A DNA stretch of 64,000 nucleotides. It comes from CAVQSS01 sp963746605. Lineage in GTDB: Bacteria; Desulfobacterota; RBG-13-43-22. Positions 35,347 to 44,107 of the stretch are shown piece after piece. The stretch is from assembly GCA_963746605.1 (NCBI GenBank), contig CAVVCH010000060.1, positions 47,498 to 111,497 of the forward strand, given 5' to 3'. A program made the position numbers and the translations under genes. Below the pieces are notes generated by a model. That model had not been told where the DNA came from and made no database searches. It worked only from the letters and a program-made list of their open reading frames with translations. The stretch's first letter is position 1, and the number at the start of each line of letters is the position of its first letter.

Positions 35347-35880
35347 CGGGACCCCTTCTTCACTAAAGCATCAGGACTATCAATCTCTATCGACAGAGTT
35401 CCTCCGGGACTTAAGCCGGGAAGGAAAGAATAAGCTACCCGTGGTTCCATCCAGACGCGGCCCTCGTTTCGCCCCATTCGGTTTTTCCCGTTTGAGCGAG
35501 GAGTTACCCCCTTGCGCCCTCGCTCCTTACGCTTACGGTATTCAGACCCACCAGCTACGACCTACGATCCGCCTTCGCGACTGACGGCTTGCGTTCTCTT
35601 TCGGCTCACTGCTTTCCGCTTCCTATCCTCTTTCGCCCAATCTTTGATTCCTCTCTTCTTTCTTTCCCCCAATCTCTTCCTTCTTCCATCTGATCTTTTT
35701 TTCCCCTTGACTTCCTACAAAAGCTTTCTATATACCTATACCTTCCCGCCGATAAGCGGGCACCCTTTTCTGAAATTCCTACCTAAGTTGACACGATTAT
35801 AAAAACGAATACGGAGTCTTTCGCAGGGTCGGCGCTTCCGCCGACGAGGCCCGGGTTCGCAGCGGGAAAGGAGGCGGCCT
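35347..35880. other. Intergenic region with a pyrimidine-rich stretch
   Basis: These 534 bases separate the divergent permease and PATAN genes. From about 35510 to 35730 the plus strand is strongly C/T-rich (CTCTCTTCTTTCTTTCCCCC and similar), with TTACGCTTACGG-like repeats. No open frame there looks coding. It should hold promoters for both neighbours. AAAGGAGGCGGCCT directly before GTG 35881 is the ribosome site of the next gene. Confidence 0.5.
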
Positions 35881-36690
35881 GTGTTCAAGGATTTGATCGG
35901 AGATCTTTCAGAGACAAGATTATTCAACCTGGTAAAATCCCTGGTGGACGGGAAGAAGTCCGGGCTGATGGCGGTCAAGGGTAAGGAGGCAGCGGAGTTA
36001 TATATTGAGGGGGGCCAGATCGTCCACGCCCGGACCGACACCCTGAACGGAGAAGAAGCGATCCTGCCCATTATGGACCTGTACAACGGCCGGGTCACCT
36101 TCAATTGGCAAACGTCGCCGGAGGAACGCACGGTACGCCTGCCCACGGAGCAGGTCATGTCGAATTGGTCCCAACGGGAGGAGGAGTGGAAGAAGATCAG
36201 GCAAGCGGTGCCTTCCGCCGAGGCCGTCTTCTCCCTGGTGGTAGATAGCGGCGGCGAAGACCGGATGATTCCGGCCGGACAATGGGGCGTACTCGCCCTG
36301 TGCAACGGGAGGCGGAATGTCTCCGAAATGGCCGGTCGACTCGGGCGGACCCTTTTTGATGTTTCGGGCACCCTCTACGCCCTGGTTGAAAGAGGTCTGG
36401 TCGAAAAAACGGAGGCCGCCGATATTCCCGAAGCGGGGCTGAGGACCACGGTTGACGAGGCCTTTTTCGAAGCCGCCGAGACGGAACTCAAGAAGGTGGT
36501 GGGGCCGATCGCCCGGATTATCCTGAATGATACCCTGGATGCTTTTGAGGAATCCCGGGAGGCTTTCCCGAAGGACCGGGTGAAAAGTTTCATCTCGACG
36601 GTCTGTGACCAGATCACGGAGGAACCGAAACGGGAAAAGTTCGGCAAGGCCATGTATGTCGCCTGGCTTTCTTCCTTCGAAACCAGTTAA
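35881..36690 (+). CDS. DUF4388 (PATAN) domain protein
   Basis: This 269-residue cytoplasmic protein starts at GTG 35881 with AAAGGAGG upstream. The PATAN domain (about 1-105) shows FKDLIGDLSETRLFNLVKSL, GLMAVKGKEAAELYIEGGQI and NGEEAILPIMDLYNGRVTFN. A winged-helix-like middle (GQWGVLALCNGRRNVSEMAG, about 135-185) and a C-terminal helical domain (VVGPIARIILNDTLDAFEES) follow. PATAN proteins act as protein-interaction adaptors in regulation of motility and phototaxis. The next two genes follow at 25 and 13 bases, so this is probably an operon with a Cache-HAMP protein. Confidence 0.85.
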   Translation: MFKDLIGDLSETRLFNLVKSLVDGKKSGLMAVKGKEAAELYIEGGQIVHARTDTLNGEEAILPIMDLYNGRVTFNWQTSPEERTVRLPTEQVMSNWSQREEEWKKIRQAVPSAEAVFSLVVDSGGEDRMIPAGQWGVLALCNGRRNVSEMAGRLGRTLFDVSGTLYALVERGLVEKTEAADIPEAGLRTTVDEAFFEAAETELKKVVGPIARIILNDTLDAFEESREAFPKDRVKSFISTVCDQITEEPKREKFGKAMYVAWLSSFETS

Positions 36691-36715
36691 GCACTCGAAA
36701 TCAGGAGGATCGATC

Positions 36716-37720
36716 ATGACGGAAATATCGAAGCGCGAGGAAGGCATTCCAGACCGGAAATCGGGACCCTTCAGGCAGCGAATGAACCGGCTGGGATTAA
36801 AGGGAACGCTGCTGCTGGGGATCTTCGTTCCCATTCTGATCGCCTTCCTGGTCATCGCCGGCCTGCTTTTCGTCAATGTGGGCCCGTTGGTCAGCATCCG
36901 GGCCCTCGGGTCCGACAGCCTGAAGGAACTGGGCGCCGCCAGCGTCAAAGAATCCGTCGCTTCCCTCAACAAACTGGGAGAGAAGATCATCCAGGAAAAA
37001 GCCGAGGGAGTGGCCCGGCAGATTGAAATCTACCTCGAAGCACATCCGGGCCTGTCGGAGGCGGCCTTGGCCAACCAGCCGCGGCTCCAGGAGATCGCCA
37101 TCCAACGGGTCGGGGAAACCGGCTATACGGCGGTTCACAACAATAAAGGGATCAACTATTTTCACGTCAATCCGAAGATCGTGGGGACCGACCTGCATCG
37201 GCTGGCCGGTAAACTGCCGGAATTCGTCAAGGTCATGGAAGCGGGACTGAAAGGGGCCTCGGGCGGCTATTACCAATGGACGGACATCGATGGAAAGGTG
37301 CGGCCCAAGTACATGTTCAGCGCCCCGGTGGAGGGCACGAACCTGATCGTGGCCGCCACGACTTATATAGACGAATTCGGAAAACCGGCGGGCGCCATCC
37401 AGGCCAAGGTGGACCGAATGCAAGCGGCCTACTCGGAGAAGTACAGAAGCCGGTTTCTGCTTTTCCTGGCCATCGTCCTGATCGACCTGGCCGTACTGCT
37501 GGCGGTTATCTACGCCTTTTCGTCTTCCCTGGTCCGGCCGATCCGCCGCCTGTCGGAAGCGGCCGACCGGATCAGCATGGGGGACCTGGAAGCGGCCGTC
37601 GACGTAGAGGGGGAAGGAGAGGTCGCCCGACTGGGCCAGTCGATCGAACGGATGCGGACCAGCGTCAAAACCGCCCTGGAGCGGCTGGAGAACCGACGAC
37701 CGATAACCATTCGCAAATAA
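36716..37720 (+). CDS. Cache-HAMP membrane sensor without output domain
   Basis: From ATG 36716 (AGGAGGATCGATC upstream) the protein has 334 residues. It has TM1 (GTLLLGIFVPILIAFLVIAG), a periplasmic Cache domain (about 75-240: IQRVGETGYTAVHNNKGINY, PKIVGTDLHRLAGKLPEF, YYQWTDIDGKVRPKYMFSAP), TM2 (FLLFLAIVLIDLAVLLAVIY) and HAMP (SSLVRPIRRLSEAADRISMG). It ends 60 residues later without a kinase, cyclase or methyl-accepting domain. The HAMP must therefore signal to a separate partner; the PATAN protein encoded just before it is the obvious candidate. Confidence 0.87.
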   Translation: MTEISKREEGIPDRKSGPFRQRMNRLGLKGTLLLGIFVPILIAFLVIAGLLFVNVGPLVSIRALGSDSLKELGAASVKESVASLNKLGEKIIQEKAEGVARQIEIYLEAHPGLSEAALANQPRLQEIAIQRVGETGYTAVHNNKGINYFHVNPKIVGTDLHRLAGKLPEFVKVMEAGLKGASGGYYQWTDIDGKVRPKYMFSAPVEGTNLIVAATTYIDEFGKPAGAIQAKVDRMQAAYSEKYRSRFLLFLAIVLIDLAVLLAVIYAFSSSLVRPIRRLSEAADRISMGDLEAAVDVEGEGEVARLGQSIERMRTSVKTALERLENRRPITIRK

Positions 37721-37733
37721 AAGGAGAAAGGGT

Positions 37734-38342
37734 ATGAAACGGCGCAACGGGCCGAAGTGGGCCATCCCCGTACTCGGCCTGACGATCTTCCTGTTTTGTT
37801 TCGGTGACCGGGTTTCCGGTCAGGGAACCCCCAAAGCGGCGCCCGATGCCCGGCCGGACCTCCCGTCCGCCACGAATCAGCCGCCGGTCATACCGCAGCA
37901 TACCTTGACGATTCTCCGGAACGGGAACGGGCAGGGCCATGTGAGAAGGAACCCCGCCGGGCCTTCCTTTAAAAAAGGAACGCCGGTGACCCTGGTCGCG
38001 ATTCCCGACCCCCATTCCGTATTCGAGGGCTGGAGTGGAGCCTGTGGGGGATCCTCCCGGACTTGTTCGGTCATCGTGTCAACCGACCTGACGGCCACCG
38101 CCACCTTTTCCCTGAAAACGTACACGATTCACGTCCGCCCCCCGGTTAACGGGGTTATCCATCCTTACGGTACGGTAAAAGCGTTGCCTGGAGAGAAGCG
38201 GAGGTTCCAGATTATCCCGCTGCCCGGCTACCGGGTTTCCGAGGTCCTGGTGGACAAGGTTTCGCAGGGCGCCGTTAACACCTACACCTTCAAGGAAATT
38301 ACCGGCGACCACGTACTGGAAGCGATTTTTGTAAAACAATAG
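37734..38342 (+). CDS. Secreted protein with InlB/Bacterial_repeat-type beta domains
   Basis: This 202-residue protein has a signal peptide (WAIPVLGLTIFLFCFGDRVS) and a Pro-rich linker. Two beta-repeat domains follow: HTLTILRNGNGQGHVRRNPA with FEGWSGACGGSSRTCSVIVS, and YTIHVRPPVNGVIHPYGTVK with HVLEAIFVKQ. Such repeats (PF18998-like) are common in cell-surface and secreted proteins and have no known catalytic role. AAAGGAGAAAGGGT precedes ATG 37734, 13 bases after the Cache-HAMP gene. It may be an extracellular partner of that sensor. Confidence 0.8.
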   Translation: MKRRNGPKWAIPVLGLTIFLFCFGDRVSGQGTPKAAPDARPDLPSATNQPPVIPQHTLTILRNGNGQGHVRRNPAGPSFKKGTPVTLVAIPDPHSVFEGWSGACGGSSRTCSVIVSTDLTATATFSLKTYTIHVRPPVNGVIHPYGTVKALPGEKRRFQIIPLPGYRVSEVLVDKVSQGAVNTYTFKEITGDHVLEAIFVKQ

Positions 38343-38507
38343 GAGGGCGTTGCCGGCTAGGATGAGATTTCAGATGGGGATCTTTGAACGTTTTCGCAGA
38401 CGGAGAACTGCGCACTCACTGCGCACTCCCTGAGCGAAGCGGGCGAGAGACAAGTAGTGCACCCGTGTCAATACAATTATGAGACTGTTAGTAACCGACC
38501 GTCGGCT

Positions 38508-39902
38508 TTAATCGGGAGGGTACTTCTTAGGCAGGGATATTTTTATTTCCAGCCCCTCTTCGACGTTGGAAGCCTCGATCCGGCCCCCATGTTTTTCGAT
38601 GATCTTTTTGGCGATAGCCAATCCCAAGCCCGATCCGGCGGCCGGAGACTTGCGGTTTCGATGAAAGGGGTCAAAGATCTTCGTCAATTCCTCATCCGGC
38701 AGTTTTTCAAAGGTGTTGGTCAGGTCTATTTCCAGGGCATCCGCCGCCGGGCGCAGTCGCAGGGCGATCCGACCTTTTTCGGGGGTGAACTTGACGGCGT
38801 TGTCCAGGATGTTCAAGAAGGCCGTCGTCAGGGCCTCCTTATCCCCGGAAAAAGAGGACGGGCCGGACCAATCCGTAATAATCCGCAGCCCCTTATGCTC
38901 GATAACCGACTGAAAACGCTGCAGCAGGGTTTGCAGCAGCTCCGCCGGGTCAAAGGCCGTGAAGGTCAGCGGTGCATCCTGGAGGTCCATTTTGGACAAT
39001 TCCAGGATGCGGCCGATGAGGCGATCCAGTTCCTCGACGTCCTCGCGGATGGCATCCAGGTGCCGCTCTGCTGGGGGGCCTCCGTCCCCGAGGCTTCCCG
39101 CAGCATTTCTTCCGCGATTCGGATCCTGGTTAAGGGGGTCCGCAGCTCGTGAGAGATGTTGGCCGTAAGCTCCTTGCCGTTGATGATCATGGTTTCCAGT
39201 TTGTCGGCCATGCGGTTGAAAGCCCGGGCCAGTTCGCCGATCTCATCCCGACCCCGGACGGCCGCCCGATGGGCCAGATTCCCCTCGGCCAGGGTTTGGG
39301 CCGATTGCCGGAGCTGCTCGAGGCGACTGGTAATGATCCGGGATACGGGAATGATCAGCAAGGCCGCCATCAGGCCGATCACCAGCAAGCCTAAGGCGAA
39401 CCCCCGCCGGGGGTGCAGCGGTCCTTCCGGCCGGTCGAACAGGACATGGAGATGGCCCGGTTCGCCGGCCGGAAAGACCAGGGGAATGACCGCATGGAAA
39501 CGAAGGTCCCGCTGGCGGTAAAGGAATATAGGCCCATGGGGTTACGGCGCCCTGGTTTTTAAGCCCGACCGTGAGTTCCGGAATTTTACCCGGGAAGGAT
39601 TTCAAAAGAACGGTCCCGTCCTGTTTCGCCAGCCAAATCCTGGCCCCCATAATTTCCCCGAAATCCGAAATAAAGGTTTGCAGCGGCTCGTTCCGGGTCC
39701 AGTCCGTGTCCGGCGCCGCCCGCATCTTGGCGTCCAGCACCGCCTGGATCTTCAGGGCCTTGGTCTTGACGAATGCTTCCAAACGAGCGGAAAAAAATTT
39801 TTCGGGCTGGATCGTGAAGAACACAAAAACCACCAGCAGGGTGGTGATGAGAACGGCCAGGAAGGATAGCAGGATCTTGATATACAGTTTACCGGGTCGC
39901 AT
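38508..39902 (-). CDS. CpxA-like sensor histidine kinase (two frameshifts)
   Basis: The kinase starts at ATG 39902, overlapping the regulator stop (TGATG). It has TM1 (ILLSFLAVLITTLLVVFVFF), a periplasmic domain of about 100 residues and TM2 (GLLVIGLMAALLIIPVSRII). HAMP follows (RDEIGELARAFNRMADKLE), then HisKA (LTANISHELRTPLTRIRIAE). The ATPase has FLNILDNAVKFTPEKG and GSGLGLAIAKKIIEKHGG. Frame changes are required near 39540 (before LYRQRDLRFHAVIPLVFPAG) and near 39080 (before HLDAIREDVEELDRLIGRIL). The joined length is about 465 residues. Its gene order with the regulator and the divergent CpxP-like gene is that of the envelope-stress Cpx system. Confidence 0.86.
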
Positions 39903-40600
39903 CAAATATCTACAAACATGTAGCCGCTGCCCCAGACGGTTTTTATGCGCCGCGGGGATCGGGGATCGGGCTCCAGTTTGGCCCGTAGTTTACTGATGTG
40001 CATATCGATGCTCCGGTCAAAGGCCATGAAATCCCGTCCTTGGGCCAGGGTCATCAACCGGTCGCGGCTCAAGACGGTGTTGGGGTGTTTCATCAACACT
40101 TCCAGAATTCGGTATTCGGTGGAGGACAGTTCCAACTCCGCCTCTCCCGTGGACACGGTCTGCCGGGCTTTGTTCAAGGTCAATCCGCCGGCCTTAATAG
40201 TTAAGGTCCCGGCGGCGGACTTCTCGCTGCCCGGGGAAGCCGCCCGGCGTAAAATCGCCTTCATCCGGGCCAGCAATTCCCGCGGGTTAAACGGCTTGGG
40301 GAGATAATCGTCCGCCCCCAGCTCCAGCCCGACGATCCGTTCCGTATCCTCGCCCTTGGCCGTCAGCATAATGACCGGCACGGCATGATCCCGGCGGATA
40401 TCCTTCAACACTTCCAGGCCGTCTTTTCCGGGCAGCATGATGTCCAGAATGACGATATCCGGCGCTTCGGCGCGGATCGTCTCCAGGATCCGGGAACCGT
40501 CGGGAAGGGTCCGAACGGAAAATCCGTTGCCCCCCAGGTACTCCTTAAGGAGCCCCTGAAGTTTCAGGTCGTCATCGACGATTAGAACCCTATTCCCCAT
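39902..40600 (-). CDS. OmpR-family response regulator (CpxR-like)
   Basis: From ATG 40600 (AGAGGTG seven bases upstream; GTG 40609 is possible but would overlap that site) the protein has 232 residues. The receiver domain has RVLIVDDDLKLQGLLKEYL, acceptor Asp in IVILDIMLPGKDG and LGADDYLPKPFNPRELLARM. The winged-helix DNA-binding domain has ELELSSTEYRILEVLMKHP and RSIDMHISKLRAKLEPD, IKTVWGSGYMF. It is co-translated with the kinase. A direct repeat matching the CpxR consensus lies 15-29 bases upstream of the start, suggesting autoregulation and control of the divergent gene. Confidence 0.92.
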   Translation of the reverse strand: MGNRVLIVDDDLKLQGLLKEYLGGNGFSVRTLPDGSRILETIRAEAPDIVILDIMLPGKDGLEVLKDIRRDHAVPVIMLTAKGEDTERIVGLELGADDYLPKPFNPRELLARMKAILRRAASPGSEKSAAGTLTIKAGGLTLNKARQTVSTGEAELELSSTEYRILEVLMKHPNTVLSRDRLMTLAQGRDFMAFDRSIDMHISKLRAKLEPDPRSPRRIKTVWGSGYMFVDI

Positions 40601-40614
40601 GTTTGTCACCTCTT

Positions 40615-40629
40615 TTTACCGAATTTTAC
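40615..40629 (-). promoter_or_regulatory. CpxR-type box GTAAA-N5-GTAAA
   Basis: Plus-strand TTTACCGAATTTTAC is, on the minus strand, GTAAA-N5-GTAAA, an exact match to the enterobacterial CpxR consensus. It sits in the 137-base divergent region between the regulator gene and the CpxP/Spy-like gene, next to the regulator ribosome site. TTGAAAA at 40654 may be the -35 of the plus-strand gene. Position and partner genes support function; this is still a sequence inference. Confidence 0.65.
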
Positions 40630-40737
40630 CTTCGGCTGACAATATATTACAAGTTGAAAAAATGTTCTTTACATCTCAGGTGTAGACTGCCTTCCAAGCT
40701 TTTACAAAAATCTCTTAACACAGAAAGGAGCAGGACC

Positions 40738-41250
40738 ATGAGGACCAGGAACAAGGTATTTATCGGCAGCGGGATTTTTCTTTTCGTGACGTTGATCTTC
40801 GGCTACGGTCTGGTAGTCGGCAGCCCCTGGGGAGATCCGGGCGGGAAATTTCCTTCCCGATTTCCGGGCCGGGGGTTCCATTCCGCTTCTCACCAGAAGG
40901 ATATTGCCGAATTCATCCTCTGGCGGATGGATAAGCTGGCCCAGACGCTACATCTCAACGAGGCCCAAAAAACCAAATACGAGGAACTCAAAAACAACAT
41001 TTCGTCCCGCCTGTCCACCGGATTTGAGGCACGGCGGCAATTAAGGGCCCGGTTCCTGGAGGAGATGAACAAGGAAAATCCGGATGTGCAGGGCCTGGTG
41101 GAATCCGCGAAGACCCGGATAAACGACTTCTCCGGTTTCCTGTCTAAAAACCTGGACCTGCTGGCGGATTTCTATGACTCCCTGGACGGCGACCAGAAAC
41201 GGTTGATCAACACGGAAATCCGGGAAAGAATGGCCCAGCACCATTCCTGA
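40738..41250 (+). CDS. CpxP/Spy-like periplasmic protein
   Basis: From ATG 40738 (AAAGGAGCAGGACC upstream) the protein has 170 residues. A signal anchor (IGSGIFLFVTLIFGYGLVVG) is followed by an all-helical domain: EFILWRMDKLAQTLHLNEAQ, then KTKYEELKNNISSRL, ENPDVQGLVESAKTRINDF and DSLDGDQKRLINTEIRERM. The two LTxxQ-like motifs of CpxP and Spy appear as LHLNEAQ and LDGDQK. Such proteins bind misfolded periplasmic proteins and inhibit the sensor. Divergent placement from the CpxAR-like pair strengthens the call. A reading frame open further upstream to 40603 lacks a ribosome site. Confidence 0.87.
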   Translation: MRTRNKVFIGSGIFLFVTLIFGYGLVVGSPWGDPGGKFPSRFPGRGFHSASHQKDIAEFILWRMDKLAQTLHLNEAQKTKYEELKNNISSRLSTGFEARRQLRARFLEEMNKENPDVQGLVESAKTRINDFSGFLSKNLDLLADFYDSLDGDQKRLINTEIRERMAQHHS

Positions 41251-41263
41251 TAGGGAGGAAATC

Positions 41264-41969
41264 ATGGACCAAATGACTCGAAGAACATTTATGATCAAAG
41301 GATCGACCACGGCCGGGGCCCTGGTTGGAGGCTTGACCCTGGGCGGGGGACTTTTGTCTCCTCCAAAGGCCCTGAGCGGAAAAGTCGAATTTCCCGAATC
41401 CCGGTGCGCACCTGAAAAAAAGCCCGTCAACAAGAAGATTCTGGTCGCTTATGCCAGTTATTGTGGTTCCACCGGTGGCGTGGCTGAAGCGGTAGGGCAG
41501 GAATTGTGCGCCGGAGGGGCCCAGGTGGATATACGTCTCATGAAAAATGTGACCGGGCCGGTATCCTATGATGCCGTTGTCCTGGGCAGTTCGGTTCGCA
41601 GCGCGTCCTGGCTGCCCGAAGCCATCGCCTTTGTCGAAAAGAATCAGGGGAACTTAACCCGAATACCTGTGGCCTATTTTCTGACCTGTTTGGCCTTGGC
41701 GAAGGATACCGTTGAAAACCGTCGTCTGGCCGGGACTTATATGGATCCCGTGCTCCGGGCGGTACCGGCCGTACATCCCGTGGACCTGGGATTGTTTGCC
41801 GGCGCTTTGGACTACAGCAAAATGAACGTGTTCTACAGGATGATCATGCAATCGAAGATGCAGGCGAAGGGCGTCTCCGGAGGGGGATTTCCGGAACTGG
41901 AACGCGATCCGGGCCTGGGCCGCAGGCCTTTGCTCGCCTGACGCACTCTTTCCCTCTTCGTCGTCATAA
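41264..41969 (+). CDS. Tat-exported flavodoxin-domain protein (3' frameshift)
   Basis: The N-terminus (TRRTFMIKGSTTAGALVGGL) is a Tat-type signal. A flavodoxin domain related to HemG protoporphyrinogen oxidase follows: KILVAYASYCGSTGGVAEAV, YDAVVLGSSVRSASWLPEAI, PVAYFLTCLALAKDT and DYSKMNVFYRMIMQSKM. The literal frame stops at 41941. Removing one G from the G5 run at 41882-41886 gives the family ending KGVSGGDFRNWNAIRAWAAG and a stop at 41969. GGGAGGAAATC precedes ATG 41264, 14 bases after the CpxP-like gene, so it probably belongs to the same stress regulon. Confidence 0.85.
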
Positions 41970-42002
41970 GTTGGACGCAACGCTGTCGGGTACACCATTC
42001 AC

Positions 42003-42040
42003 CCAAACAAAAATCGGAAGGCCGCGATGGCCTTCCGTTT
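42003..42040. terminator. Bidirectional Rho-independent terminator
   Basis: CGGAAGGCC (42015-42023) and GGCCTTCCG (42029-42037) form a 9-bp stem with a GCGAT loop. On the minus strand it is followed by ATTTTTGTTTG and on the plus strand by TTTGG. It lies between the convergent flavodoxin and Smr genes and probably serves the Smr gene best. Confidence 0.8.
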
Positions 42041-42166
42041 GGCATCAGCCGGAATTTCGGGATCCATTACGGTAATCATCGCGGCCTTGCCGCTTATTTA
42101 AGCGGCCGCTGCCATGTTTATTCAGAAACTACGTCCCTGTTATGAAAATTATCCCCTTTGCCCCAA

Positions 42167-42877
42167 TTATTTCTCGGTCAGCTTTTTCGTTGGCCGTTTT
42201 GATTTGAGACGATGGCGGAGGAGGACATACGTTGCCCCGGCGCCGCCGTCGTAGGACTGGGCGCTGGTGAAGGCGATGACCCATTTTCGCCAGTGACTGC
42301 GCGTCAGCCACTCGCTTACCTTGTTTTTCAAAACCGGTTCACCGGGTGAAGAGATACCGCGTCCGTGGATGATCAGAACAGCCCGTTTACCCGACCTAAT
42401 TGTATCATTGAGGAAATTTTCGAAGGCATCCTTGGCCTGCGCCGCACCCAAACCATGAAGATCGATATGCGTTTGAATGGAAAAATCACCCCGGTGCAAT
42501 CTCTCGGCAAACTCAGCGGGGATATCGCGGCCTGTGCCTTCCATGTATTCAGGCGTTTGGGAGATAATAAATCCCTCACCGTATTTTACCAGGTTATCCA
42601 GGCATTGCCGGATATCCTCTTCCGGTTCAGCGACGGAATAGTTCAGCGGCTTGGCCACATTTTTTTTCTCGGCATGATGTTTATCCCTGGCCATCGGCTT
42701 GACGCCTTCCATGGCCTCCCGAAAAGCGCTTTCTTCATGATCCGAGGTGGGACAGACATTAACCGGCTCTACCACTGTTTTTTTTATGGGCACCGGGCGC
42801 AGAACTGCCTTGACTTTAAGAAGTGTTCCTAATTTTTCGAAGGGATTGTGTTTTAGGGGACTATCAGAATCATTCAT
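42167..42877 (-). CDS. Smr-domain protein
   Basis: This 236-residue protein has a poorly conserved N-terminal half and a complete C-terminal Smr domain (about 135-225): THIDLHGLGAAQAKDAFENF, RAVLIIHGRGISSPGEPVLK, FTSAQSYDGGAGATYVLLRH. The motifs LHGL and HGRG are those of the MutS2/Smr nuclease fold, and stand-alone Smr proteins can cleave or bind nucleic acids or stalled-ribosome mRNA. No ribosome site is obvious at 42877; shorter starts would still keep the domain. The terminator at 42003-42040 lies 127 bases beyond its end. Confidence 0.88.
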   Translation of the reverse strand: MNDSDSPLKHNPFEKLGTLLKVKAVLRPVPIKKTVVEPVNVCPTSDHEESAFREAMEGVKPMARDKHHAEKKNVAKPLNYSVAEPEEDIRQCLDNLVKYGEGFIISQTPEYMEGTGRDIPAEFAERLHRGDFSIQTHIDLHGLGAAQAKDAFENFLNDTIRSGKRAVLIIHGRGISSPGEPVLKNKVSEWLTRSHWRKWVIAFTSAQSYDGGAGATYVLLRHRLKSKRPTKKLTEK

Positions 42878-42978
42878 AAGACAGTGCCCGTCTGTATGTT
42901 GGTTAGAATTTTACCATAAATCTAACGAACAATATAGACCTGTCCCCAAGGCGAAGATCAAAGCCGAGTTGAAAACGT

Positions 42979-43016
42979 AGCGCTCCTCATGTCCCATCGG
43001 GGCGCTCTTATTTTTT
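42979..43016 (+). terminator. Orphan Rho-independent terminator
   Basis: AGCGCTCC (42979-42986) pairs with GGGGCGCT (42999-43006), followed by CTTATTTTTTCC. It points in the plus direction, but the upstream gene is on the minus strand. A short plus-strand coding tail ending PKAKIKAELKT and a stop at 42980 may be the relic of the gene it served. Confidence 0.65.
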
Positions 43017-43114
43017 CCTTTCAAATAGTCCTAAATGACCCCGATCGGCGTCCTTCTCAAACTCGGGATTATAAGTCCTTAAAGGGGGACGATATATAAC
43101 GTTGTTCACGTGGT

Positions 43115-43286
43115 TCAGAAAAGGGATTTACAGCTCCGGTAGAAGGTTTCAAAGGAATTGAATAAGTCGAGGTGTTGTTCCAGAAGACGGCTCAGGACCG
43201 GGGGACCCGATAATGTTTCGGCACAGAGGAATTCCTCCAAAGAGACCCCATTATCCAAATAAAAGTCCGGGTTGTCTTTCCGGCTA
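43115..43286 (-). CDS. Possible short coding remnant after the UspA gene
   Basis: A minus-strand frame, open through the end of the UspA gene, gives FYLDNGVSLEEFLCAETLSG and ends LFNSFETFYRSCKSLF at 43115. Composition looks coding and not like its shadows, but no start or ribosome site is visible and I do not recognise it. It could be a small overlapping gene or an eroded 3' end. The other bases of 43018-43286 show nothing else. Confidence 0.25.
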
Positions 43287-43817
43287 TCAGACTTTTCCGC
43301 TTTCGACCGGGGTCGAAAGACCCAGAAATTCCCTCCTGGAAAGGTTCAATTCCTCCGGTTTTCCATGGGGCGCTGTCACTATCAGCACCGGGATGGGCGC
43401 AAGCCGGACGACCTTTTCGGCAACCGAACCGAAGAGGAAATGCGGCAGTCCGGTACGGCCGTGCGTGGCGATCACGATAAGATCCATTTTTTGATCCTGG
43501 GCGAGTCGAAGGATTTCCTCGACGGGATGGCCGAGCACTACCAGGGGATGGACCGAAAGGCCTTTGGGTAACCTTTGCTCGATTACCTCCTGCAGGGTTT
43601 TTTCAGAGCCCTTTTTCAGTTCTTCCTGGTAGAGAGAAATGTCAAGGGACGGCGTCGTTTCCGGACTCAAAAAATTAGAGAGCGGGATCGGCGGGATGAC
43701 GTGCACCAGATACAGGTCGGCCGAAAAGTGACCGGCCAACTCGGCTGCCGCTTTCAACGATTCGTAAGAAGGATCGCTGAAATCAGTCGGGCATAAGATC
43801 TTTTTAAAGGGCAGCAT
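43287..43817 (-). CDS. Universal stress protein (UspA family)
   Basis: This 176-residue single Usp domain has FKKILCPTDFSDPSYESLKA, LYLVHVIPPIPLSNF, LVVLGHPVEEILRLAQDQKM and the ATP-binding loop ATHGRTGLPHFLFGSVAEKV, followed by PIPVLIVTAP. The complete G-2x-G-9x-G-S motif predicts ATP binding, unlike the tandem protein at 3098-4039. The C-terminal 25 residues extend past the domain. AGGAGGAA precedes the start at 43817. ppnP lies immediately upstream on the same strand (14 bases), so the two are probably co-transcribed. Confidence 0.92.
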   Translation of the reverse strand: MLPFKKILCPTDFSDPSYESLKAAAELAGHFSADLYLVHVIPPIPLSNFLSPETTPSLDISLYQEELKKGSEKTLQEVIEQRLPKGLSVHPLVVLGHPVEEILRLAQDQKMDLIVIATHGRTGLPHFLFGSVAEKVVRLAPIPVLIVTAPHGKPEELNLSRREFLGLSTPVESGKV

Positions 43818-43831
43818 TTCTGTTCTTCCTC

Positions 43832-44107
43832 CTATTTGTAATAACAGATATAAGCCACGTCGGCCGGGGCGTCGATATCGAAAGAGGCCTGGGGCGGGAC
43901 AACGAAGGAGTCGTTCCGGGTGACCAGCCGCCAGGAGCTGCCCGGCAGCTTCACCTTCATGGAACCGGCGATAATAGATAGATGCTCTTCGGAATCGGTT
44001 GAAAAGGTATATTGCCCGGGCTCGATGACCCCGACGGTGGCGTAGCCTTCCGGCGTAGTGATGCCCAGGCTTTGGACCTTTCCTTCAAAATAGGAATTAT
44101 GCTTCAT
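43832..44107 (-). CDS. ppnP: Pyrimidine/purine nucleoside phosphorylase PpnP (DUF1255)
   Basis: This 91-residue one-domain cupin matches the YaiE/PpnP family along its length: HNSYFEGKVQSLGITTPEGY, ATVGVIEPGQYTFSTDSEEH, MKVKLPGSSWRLVTRNDSFV, VPPQASFDIDAPADVAYICY. PpnP phosphorolyses several purine and pyrimidine nucleosides to the base and ribose 1-phosphate. Size and motifs are normal. GGAAAGGAGA precedes the start. UspA follows at 14 bases, so nucleoside salvage and stress response may be co-regulated. Confidence 0.92.
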   Translation of the reverse strand: MKHNSYFEGKVQSLGITTPEGYATVGVIEPGQYTFSTDSEEHLSIIAGSMKVKLPGSSWRLVTRNDSFVVPPQASFDIDAPADVAYICYYK

